Of a DNA stretch of 64,000 nt, positions 57,536 through 64,000 are shown in pieces. The stretch comes from Cocleimonas flava (GTDB lineage: Bacteria > Pseudomonadota > Gammaproteobacteria > Thiotrichales > Thiotrichaceae): positions 124,001-188,000 of the forward strand of contig NZ_SMFQ01000003.1 of NCBI RefSeq assembly GCF_004339015.1, read 5' to 3'. The notes below the pieces were generated by a model, which made no database searches, had not been told where the DNA came from, and worked only from the letters and a program-made list of their open reading frames with translations. The stretch's first letter is position 1, and each line of letters begins with the position of its first letter. The position numbers and the translations under genes were made by a program.

Positions 57536-58300
57536 TCAGAATATATGTTTGATTAAGCCTATGCCTGATATAACAATGAGCGAGGCACCCAATACACGAT
57601 GGAACATATTACTATCGGTATTAATAAAATAATCGTGTACTCGTAATCCGATGTAATGACCTATTGCCACAAAAGGAACCAACACCAAGCTAAATTGCCA
57701 TTGCAACTCAACGTCATAAACAACAAATGCGGTCATTTTAAAAGCGACTAAAATTATCCAGATTACAAACAATGTTTCACGTAATTGTATTTTATTGACA
57801 TAACGAGCTACTACCGCAACTATCAAGGGAGCTCCTGTCAAAGATGTGCCGCTGATATATCCACCAAGCGTCAGCAAAGCAACATCTACTGCTTTTGACT
57901 GACTTCGTATCGTGTAATTTAATAACCACGTAGCACCATAAAAAAGCGTGATACAGAACACTATTATAATCAGCCAGTAATTCGGGAGGCTTAAAAGCCC
58001 AATGAGTCCTAATATTTTCGGAACTATGATGATAGACATGGACTTTGCAACAACAGGCCAATTTACATTCTGTATTCTGCTGACAATAGTAAATGAGGTG
58101 AACAATAATAAATGTGTGCCGATAATAGGCAAGAATACTAACGGCTGATCATCGACTAATAAGAGTAATGGTAAGCCTAAAGCAGCACCACCAAAACCGA
58201 TTCCAGTTCTTACGAACCCAGTCCAGATAAAAATGGCAGCGATTGCCATAAACTGAAATGCTGATAAATCGTTATTAAGAAAAGTATTTAATGTATCCAT
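57536..58300 (-). CDS. TSUP-family (TauE/SafE) membrane permease
   Basis: A 254-residue membrane protein with about seven to eight hydrophobic segments. Its N-terminal repeat motif GFVRTGIGFGGAALGLPLLLL and internal GGYISGTSLTGAPLIVAVVARY match the sulfite exporter/TSUP family. Such carriers move sulfite, sulfonates, sulfoacetate or other small anions. In a likely sulfur oxidiser a sulfur-anion role is plausible, but no sulfur-metabolism gene is adjacent. It starts just before repeat copy 11. Confidence 0.88.
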   Translation of the reverse strand: MDTLNTFLNNDLSAFQFMAIAAIFIWTGFVRTGIGFGGAALGLPLLLLVDDQPLVFLPIIGTHLLLFTSFTIVSRIQNVNWPVVAKSMSIIIVPKILGLIGLLSLPNYWLIIIVFCITLFYGATWLLNYTIRSQSKAVDVALLTLGGYISGTSLTGAPLIVAVVARYVNKIQLRETLFVIWIILVAFKMTAFVVYDVELQWQFSLVLVPFVAIGHYIGLRVHDYFINTDSNMFHRVLGASLIVISGIGLIKHIF

Positions 58301-58308
58301 TTATAAAG

Positions 58309-58335
58309 GCACCCCCCTACTTTGGGGCACTTTTT
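58309..58335 (+). repeat. Dispersed C-rich repeat, copy 11
   Basis: GCACCCCCCTACTTTGGGGC, two bases, then T5. It lies between two minus-strand genes (the DUF4190 gene and the TSUP permease gene), ending the 58-base spacer and antisense to both. Confidence 0.88.
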
Positions 58336-58358
58336 ATTAGTGTACTTTTTTATTGATA

Positions 58359-58736
58359 TCAATGTTGCATGCCTGGTTGAACACCTTCGTTAAAACCTTC
58401 AGATAGTGACTCTTTGAAACCTGGTATTTCCATGACCATATAGATGATAGCAAAGATAAACAGCAACGATAGAATGATAAATAGATAACTGAGTATTAAC
58501 CCAGTAATTGCCATTCCTTTGCCTTCGTAATCCATAGGTGCATTTTTAATTTTAGACAGCGCCATGTGGCCGGTGATCACACCAGGTATTGCTGTTATTA
58601 GAGATAAGAAGATTGATAACAATCCCAAAATTAAAGATGTAATTGCCAAACTATTATTTTTTACTGGCGCATAAGTAACTTGCTCATGCGTTGTGGCCTT
58701 AGGTGCAACTCCATAAGGGTTGTTTTGTTTATCCAT
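58359..58736 (-). CDS. DUF4190 domain membrane protein
   Basis: A 125-residue protein with a short polar N-terminus (NPYGVAPKATTHEQ) and two membrane segments. The hallmark is NSLAITSLILGLLSIF, then GVITGHMALSKIKNAPMDYEGKGMAITGLILSYL, which is the DUF4190 pattern (shown in pieces of the motif). The function is unknown. Members are often small accessory membrane proteins. Confidence 0.87.
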   Translation of the reverse strand: MDKQNNPYGVAPKATTHEQVTYAPVKNNSLAITSLILGLLSIFLSLITAIPGVITGHMALSKIKNAPMDYEGKGMAITGLILSYLFIILSLLFIFAIIYMVMEIPGFKESLSEGFNEGVQPGMQH

Positions 58737-58838
58737 AATAATATGCCTTAGAGGCTCCTGAAATAATTTACGTTGAGATGATCGTGAAAATAATAATAAG
58801 TCGATTATGAAATACTTTACGTATAATAATTACCCATA

Positions 58839-58871
58839 AAAAAAGGCATTCCATTTCTGGAATACCTCTTT
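58839..58871 (-). terminator. Terminator of acnB
   Basis: On the minus strand GGTATTCC pairs with GGAATGCC (one G-U) over a six-base loop and is followed by T8. Located about 75 bases after the acnB stop. A5 on the other side makes it weakly bidirectional. Confidence 0.88.
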
Positions 58872-58944
58872 TTATTCTTATAACGCTATTTAACTGTTAG
58901 ATACAATCAAAAATCGTTAACAGCATCAAAAGTAAATCGATAGA

Positions 58945-61542
58945 TTATGCTGCTACCACTGGAATATCCAGTAATTTACCTTCACCAATTTTCGCAGACG
59001 CTTGATATGACTCAATTTCGTTGAAGTTTAGGTAACGATAAATATCAGCAGACATAGTATCTAACTCTTTAGCATATTCCATATACTCTTCAGTAGTAGG
59101 AATTCTGCCTATTAAAGCAGCAACAGATGCTAGTTCCGCTGAGCTAAGGTAAACATTTGCACCATCACCTAATCGATTAGGGAAGTTACGAGTTGACGTA
59201 GAAACAACCGTCGAACCAGGAGCTACACGCGCCTGATTACCCATACACAATGAACAGCCCGGCATTTCTGTACGTGCACCAGCATTACCGAAGATGCTGT
59301 AGTAGCCCTCTTCCATCAACTGATGCTCATCCATTTTAGTCGGTGGAACAATCCACATACGTGTAGGAACAGTTTTTCCTGCTTTTTGTAGTAATTTACC
59401 CGCTGCACGGAAGTGACCGATATTTGTCATACAAGAACCCAGGAAGACTTCATCTACCTTAGCGCCTGCAACTTCTGATAAGGTTTTCACATCATCAGGG
59501 TCATTCGGACAAGCTAGGATAGGCTCTTTGATTTCAGACATATTGATTTCAAATACTTTTGCGTATTCTGCATCTTCGTCAGCTTCCATTAATTCTGGAT
59601 TTGCTAACCATTCTTCCATCGCAGAAATACGACGACCGATTGTACGAATATCTCCGTAACCTTCAGAAATCATCCACTTCAACATTGTAATGTTAGAGGT
59701 TAGGTATTCTGCGATAGACTCTTTGCCTAACTTAATAGAACAACCACCCGCTGAACGTTCTGCAGATGCATCTGATAATTCAAAAGCTTGTTCTACTTTC
59801 AGATCTGGTAAACCTTCGATTTCAAGAATACGACCACTGAAGATATTCTTTTTACCTTCTTTCTCAACCGTTAAATCACCTGACTTAATCGCCGCTAGCG
59901 GAATTGCGTTAACCATGTCACGTAATGTGATGCCCGGCTGCATTTCACCTGTAAAACGAACCAGTACTGATTCAGGCATATCTAATGGCATAACACCTGT
60001 CGCTGCAGCAAATGCTACAAGACCAGATCCTGCAGGGAAAGAAATACCTAATGGGAAACGTGTATGAGAGTCACCGCCTGTACCAACAGTATCTGGAAGT
60101 AACATACGGTTTAACCAAGAGTGAATGATACCGTCGCCTGCGCGAAGTGATACACCACCACGATTCATAATGAAATCAGGTAGGTTGTGCTGTGTGTCGA
60201 TATCAACTGGCTTAGGATATGCCGCTGTGTGACAGAATGACTGCATGGTTAAATCTGCAGAGAAACCTAGACAAGCTAAATCTTTAAGCTCATCACGAGT
60301 CATTGGACCCGTAGTATCTTGAGAACCTACCGTTGTCATTTTTGGCTCACAGTATTGCTCTGGACGAACGCCTGGTAAACCACAAGCTTTACCAACCATT
60401 TTCTGCGCTAAGGTATAACCTTTAGTTGAAGAAGCTGGCTCGTCTGGTTTAGCAAATACATCAGAAGGCTCTAAGCCTAGTGCTTCTCTTGCGCGTGCTG
60501 TTAAACCACGGCCAATAATAAGAGGGATACGACCATTTGCACGAACTTCATCTGGTAAAACTGGTGTGTTTAATTCAAATTCAGCAATGACTTCATCTGT
60601 TCCAGAGCGTTTTACAACGCCTTCGTATGGATAAACGTCAATTACATCGCCCATTTCCATTTTTGAAACATCCATTTCAATTGGTAATGCGCCTGAATCT
60701 TCCATCGTGTTAAAGAATATCGGTGCAATTTTATTGCCGAAACAGTAACCACCTTCACGTTTATTTGGAATAAACGGAATATCATCACCCATAGTCCATA
60801 GCACTGAGTTAGTCGCTGATTTACGTGATGAGCCTGTACCGACTACGTCGCCTACATAAGCAACAGGATGACCTTTAGCTTTTAGCTCTTCGATTGTTTC
60901 TAATGGCTTATCAACAAAATTAGGACGTGGCATTTTTAACATGGCTAATGCATGTAAAGGGATATCAGGTCGTGACCAGGCATCAGGTGCAGGTGAAAGG
61001 TCATCAGTATTTGTTTCGCCCGGCACTTTAAATACAGTTACGGTAACTTTTTCCGCTAGTTTCTCTTTAGAAGTAAACCATTCTGCGTCAGCCCAAGATT
61101 GCATGATTTGTTTAGCATAATCATTACCAGCATCAGCCAAATCTTTAACATCATAAAATGCATCAAACATTAATAGAGTTTTTGATAATGCTTCAACAGC
61201 CAACGGTGCTAATTTGTCATTGCTTAAGCAATCGATAAGAGGCTTTATGTTGTAACCACCTAACATTGTTCCCAATAACTGTGTTGCTTTTAAATCATCG
61301 ATTAATGGAGAAGAAGCTTCTCCCGTTGTTATTGCCGCTAAAAAGCCAGCTTTAACGTATGCTGCCTGGTCTACGCCAGCAGGAACACGATTAGTAATAA
61401 GATCTAATAATTCTTCTTCTGTGCCGCTTTCTGGGTTTTTTAGTAGTTCTACTAATTCAGCGGTTTGTTCTGCACTTAGAGGCAAAGGTGGAATTCCCTG
61501 CTCAGCGCGTTCTGCGACATGTTGGTGGTAAGCGTTTAACAC
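58945..61542 (-). CDS. acnB: Aconitate hydratase B (bifunctional aconitase / 2-methylisocitrate dehydratase)
   Basis: Fe-S enzyme of the TCA cycle isomerising citrate and isocitrate. The start is the GTG at 61542: GAGGAA lies 6 bases upstream, the protein then begins at [15 protein letters not shown], and it is 865 residues, the E. coli AcnB length. An upstream ATG would add 14 unrelated residues. The N-terminal HEAT-like domain is followed by the swivel domain and then the catalytic core. The cluster-ligand cysteines lie in [11 protein letters not shown] and [10 protein letters not shown]. It forms part of the window's set of TCA and glyoxylate genes. Confidence 0.97.
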   Translation of the reverse strand: MLNAYHQHVAERAEQGIPPLPLSAEQTAELVELLKNPESGTEEELLDLITNRVPAGVDQAAYVKAGFLAAITTGEASSPLIDDLKATQLLGTMLGGYNIKPLIDCLSNDKLAPLAVEALSKTLLMFDAFYDVKDLADAGNDYAKQIMQSWADAEWFTSKEKLAEKVTVTVFKVPGETNTDDLSPAPDAWSRPDIPLHALAMLKMPRPNFVDKPLETIEELKAKGHPVAYVGDVVGTGSSRKSATNSVLWTMGDDIPFIPNKREGGYCFGNKIAPIFFNTMEDSGALPIEMDVSKMEMGDVIDVYPYEGVVKRSGTDEVIAEFELNTPVLPDEVRANGRIPLIIGRGLTARAREALGLEPSDVFAKPDEPASSTKGYTLAQKMVGKACGLPGVRPEQYCEPKMTTVGSQDTTGPMTRDELKDLACLGFSADLTMQSFCHTAAYPKPVDIDTQHNLPDFIMNRGGVSLRAGDGIIHSWLNRMLLPDTVGTGGDSHTRFPLGISFPAGSGLVAFAAATGVMPLDMPESVLVRFTGEMQPGITLRDMVNAIPLAAIKSGDLTVEKEGKKNIFSGRILEIEGLPDLKVEQAFELSDASAERSAGGCSIKLGKESIAEYLTSNITMLKWMISEGYGDIRTIGRRISAMEEWLANPELMEADEDAEYAKVFEINMSEIKEPILACPNDPDDVKTLSEVAGAKVDEVFLGSCMTNIGHFRAAGKLLQKAGKTVPTRMWIVPPTKMDEHQLMEEGYYSIFGNAGARTEMPGCSLCMGNQARVAPGSTVVSTSTRNFPNRLGDGANVYLSSAELASVAALIGRIPTTEEYMEYAKELDTMSADIYRYLNFNEIESYQASAKIGEGKLLDIPVVAA

Positions 61543-61636
61543 ATTAATTTCCTCAAAACTTGAAAAACAGTAGATAATCATCATCTATAGAAGCATGTGT
61601 GGCAAGTATAAGTTTTAAATCATGGGTATTAAATGA

Positions 61637-62122
61637 ATGAAATCTATCATAAGAAATTTTCCTAGGCAGGGAATAATAATAAATTTACTACTCATGGCTG
61701 CTTTGACTTGTCTTGTTGTAGGTGTCTCAGCACCATTACTGACTCTGGAAAAAATGTATTTCTTTGAAAACACTGTTTCCTTACTTTCTACGATTAAAGG
61801 TCTTTATTTACAACAAGAATGGTTTTTATTTTATGTCATCGCTATTTTCAGTTTATGTATACCTGCTATAAAAATAGCTAGCTTGGTATTAATTACTAAT
61901 ATGCAGTTTGAAAAAGGGTCATTTCTAGATAAAACATTACAAATTATAGAAACGTTTGGTAAGTGGTCAATGCTCGATGTGTTTGTTGTAGCGCTCTTAT
62001 TAGTGTCTGTAAAATTAGGTGTTTTAGCCAAAGTCGATGTGCACTATGGTTTATATGTTTTCGCATCTTCGGTGCTGTTAACCATGGGTATTAGTTTCTG
62101 GATACATAAGCTATCAAAGTAA
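61637..62122 (+). CDS. PqiA-like (paraquat-inducible protein A) membrane protein
   Basis: A 161-residue integral membrane protein with four hydrophobic segments. The pattern APLLTLEKMYFFENTVSLLSTIKGLY then IFSLCIPAIKIASLVLI and GKWSMLDVFVVALLLVSVKLG matches one PqiA domain. Typical PqiA proteins have two such domains and zinc-ribbon cysteines, which are missing here. The family takes part in envelope lipid homeostasis. An alternative ATG 4 bases upstream is out of frame. Confidence 0.88.
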   Translation: MKSIIRNFPRQGIIINLLLMAALTCLVVGVSAPLLTLEKMYFFENTVSLLSTIKGLYLQQEWFLFYVIAIFSLCIPAIKIASLVLITNMQFEKGSFLDKTLQIIETFGKWSMLDVFVVALLLVSVKLGVLAKVDVHYGLYVFASSVLLTMGISFWIHKLSK

Positions 62123-62346
62123 AAAAATTGCTAAAAGTAGATACAGATAAATTACTCATGCCACTTATCATTTAATATTCAGTTTTAATCAGAATATCTT
62201 TCACATCTAAGCATCACAAGGATATAAATAGCCTGTGCAGTTATAGATGCAAACTGCACATCACCAGATACTGACTGTTCATGGAATCTTTAGTGTAAAG
62301 ATATGGGTGAATTTGTACTGGATTTGTAGTTAATGGATTATTCTTT

Positions 62347-64000
62347 ATGAAGAAAAGTACAAATAAATTTTATATTTTGCTAACAGTGATTGCGACTTCA
62401 TTGTGGTTTCTAGGAAGCTGGTGGCATTACACCTGCAATATAAAAAATACTTGTGGTTCAAACTCTACCGAAACTCTAGCGACAACTCCTAAACAAGAAA
62501 AGACTCCTGAAAACAAATCAAATACCTCTGCTAATCAAGTAGTTGATACCGATTCTGATGGCTTAAGCGATGAGGAAGAAAAATTATTAGGTACCGACCC
62601 CCTACTCTTAGATACCGATAAAGATAGCATTCCTGATAATGAAGAAATTGGCGCATCTGTCTCAGCACCATTAGATACAGATTCAGATGGAATAATAGAT
62701 GCCTTAGATGAAGATGATGATAATGATGGCATTAAAACCTCTATCGAAGAAAAAATAGGTACCAGCTCATTACGTCAGGACACCGATGATGATGGGATCA
62801 GTGATTTTAAAGAAATAGGCAAAAACCCTGAAAATCCTAAAGATACTGACCTTGATGGAATCATAAATGCCCTAGATGCAGATGACGATGATGATTCAAT
62901 CAGCACCAGTAATGAAACTTTACTGGGGACTAATTCCCTATTACTGGATACTGACGGAGACGGTATATCTGATTCAAAGGAAATAGGTGAAAATCTGGAT
63001 CTCCCAATTGATACCGATAAAGATGGAATTATAGATGCACTTGATACCGAAGAAGAAACTGATCAAGACGGTGATGGTTTAAGCGACTCTTTAGAAGCAA
63101 AACTAAATACCGATCCTACAAAAGTCGATACAGATGGCGACGGAATAAGTGACTCAGTTGAAATAGGTGCGAATATAGAAACTCCCCTAGATTCGGATCT
63201 AGATGGAATAATCGATGCTATCGATGCTGTCGATGATACTGATACAGATAATGATACGATTAGTGATGTCTTAGAAAAGAAGCTAGGCAGCAAACCTGAG
63301 AAAGCAGATTCAGATAATGATGGCATTAATGATAATGAAGAAATTGGTAAAAATATTAACAATCCTTTAGATACAGATTCTGATGGTGTTCTTAATATTA
63401 ATGACAAAGATGATGACAATGACAAACTAATCACACGTTATGAAATTACAATAGGCACCAATCCTCTGTCTAATGATACTGATAGCGATGGGCTAAAAGA
63501 CAATGAAGAAGTCAGAAGCCCTGAAGGCAATGAATTACAGGATACTGATGGTGATAAATTGATTAATCCTGTTGATCCAGACGATGATAATGATGGAATA
63601 TCAACCGCACAGGAACTAAGGCATGGTACAGATCCTTTAAAAACTGACACAGATGGCGATGGGAAATCAGATGCTGAGGAATACGGTAGTAATTTTGATC
63701 AACCTGTAGATTTAGATGGAAATGGAATAATCGATGCATTGCAGGCATTAGAAACAAACAAAGAAAGTATTGTTAAAAAAGATGAGCCAAAATTAGTACA
63801 AGATGAGTCAACTAATAAAACTAATGTTGGAAAGAATCCTACTAGTAAAGAGGGTGTTGAATCAGTTGAGCCATTAGCCGAAATATCCACTAAAACTGAT
63901 ACACAAAATCTGGATTTGGAATACACCAATCTAGATACTGAAAGCGATTTGAAATCTGCGCGATTATATTTCCCTTTCTATTCGGCAGAGCCTAAATATA
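62347..64000 (+). CDS. Large TSP3 calcium-repeat envelope protein, partial (probable OmpA-like C-terminus)
   Basis: An open frame from the ATG at 62347 runs off the right edge (551 codons seen). It has an N-terminal membrane anchor or uncleaved signal (about 9-24, then WWHYTCNIKNTCG with two Cys) and a Thr/Lys/Asn linker. About six to seven copies of a roughly 63-residue unit follow. Each unit has DTDxDGIxDxxEIG, DTDxDGIIDALD and DDDNDGI calcium loops of the thrombospondin type 3 kind. After about residue 480 comes a linker and then SARLYFPFYSAEPKY, which resembles the start of an OmpA-like peptidoglycan-binding domain. It is probably a rigid calcium-dependent envelope or surface protein. Confidence 0.88.
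   Translation, partial: MKKSTNKFYILLTVIATSLWFLGSWWHYTCNIKNTCGSNSTETLATTPKQEKTPENKSNTSANQVVDTDSDGLSDEEEKLLGTDPLLLDTDKDSIPDNEEIGASVSAPLDTDSDGIIDALDEDDDNDGIKTSIEEKIGTSSLRQDTDDDGISDFKEIGKNPENPKDTDLDGIINALDADDDDDSISTSNETLLGTNSLLLDTDGDGISDSKEIGENLDLPIDTDKDGIIDALDTEEETDQDGDGLSDSLEAKLNTDPTKVDTDGDGISDSVEIGANIETPLDSDLDGIIDAIDAVDDTDTDNDTISDVLEKKLGSKPEKADSDNDGINDNEEIGKNINNPLDTDSDGVLNINDKDDDNDKLITRYEITIGTNPLSNDTDSDGLKDNEEVRSPEGNELQDTDGDKLINPVDPDDDNDGISTAQELRHGTDPLKTDTDGDGKSDAEEYGSNFDQPVDLDGNGIIDALQALETNKESIVKKDEPKLVQDESTNKTNVGKNPTSKEGVESVEPLAEISTKTDTQNLDLEYTNLDTESDLKSARLYFPFYSAEPKY

Noticed and set aside
62123-62346. Intergenic stretch before the TSP3 gene searched for a small gene or RNA
   Set aside because: Only very short frames and no convincing hairpin or tRNA-like fold were seen.
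62575-62600. ACCCCCTACTCTTAG in the TSP3 gene, resembling the repeat
   Set aside because: Lies inside an open frame coding for DPLLLDTD and lacks the GAGGC and T-run parts.
1-64000. Search for phage, insertion sequences, toxin-antitoxin, restriction or CRISPR systems
   Set aside because: No transposase, integrase other than XerD, direct-repeat array or defence-type gene cluster was recognised. Gene content is core-like throughout.

Overview
The window is an AT-rich, gene-dense chromosomal segment of a gammaproteobacterium. Gene orders such as fabD-fabG-acpP-fabF-mltG-tmk, dnaX-ybaB-recR, xerD-dsbC, carA-carB-greA, argC-bactofilin-erpA and sucA-sucB are typical of that class. A secreted Gly/Asn-rich protein resembling sulfur globule proteins (18698-19492) and a TauE/SafE-type permease suggest a sulfur-oxidising lineage of the Thiotrichales type (Leucothrix, Cocleimonas or Thiothrix-like). 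That placement is inference from gene content. No tRNA, rRNA, prophage, insertion sequence or CRISPR array was seen. Most of the window is ordinary housekeeping sequence.

Layout. 1-5246 (minus strand): fatty-acid synthesis genes followed by mltG and tmk. 5564-12105: infA, then aceK and glcB divergently arranged (glyoxylate bypass control and malate synthase), then NAD-malic enzyme. 12239-15665 (minus): recR, ybaB, dnaX and the 4.5S SRP RNA gene. 15782-20334: a DUF4184 membrane protein, an unknown membrane-anchored protein, nagZ, the sulfur-globule-like protein and a DUF805 protein. 20324-25120 (minus): an RND permease and its periplasmic adaptor. 25438-31501: a secreted esterase, an outer-membrane barrel, erpA, bactofilin, argC and the Prc protease. 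31735-36952 (minus): dgkA and the glycine cleavage genes gcvT-gcvH-gcvP behind a tandem glycine riboswitch with a strong terminator. 37021-43508: dsbC, xerD, a histidinol-phosphatase-like enzyme, a small unknown membrane protein, a Wzc-type tyrosine kinase and a secreted SdrD-B-domain protein. 43704-50709: sucB, sucA, dapC, dapD and ppnP. 50838-61542 (minus): a histidine-phosphatase-fold protein lacking one catalytic His, greA, carB, carA, several small genes, a TSUP permease and acnB. 61637-64000: a PqiA-like protein and the start of a large calcium-repeat (TSP3) protein that runs off the right edge, probably entering an OmpA-like domain.

The most unusual feature is a dispersed intergenic repeat with core CACCCCCCTACTTTGAGGC followed by a T-run. 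I count eleven loci between 7762 and 58335, one of them an inverted pair. In five of the convergent intergenic regions (six arms) every copy reads in the sense direction of a gene ending there. In divergent and tandem spacers all copies lie on the plus strand. I do not recognise the family. Candidate roles are a lineage-specific transcription terminator, a REP/BIME-like element (each arm reads GTAG followed by a G-run on one strand), or a protein-binding or chromosome-polarity site.

Other points: an A10 slippery run in dnaX placed where it would give a gamma-like short form, a possible ATT start for malic enzyme, a GTG start for acnB, an intercistronic terminator between acpP and fabF, and charged low-complexity extensions in the RND pump.
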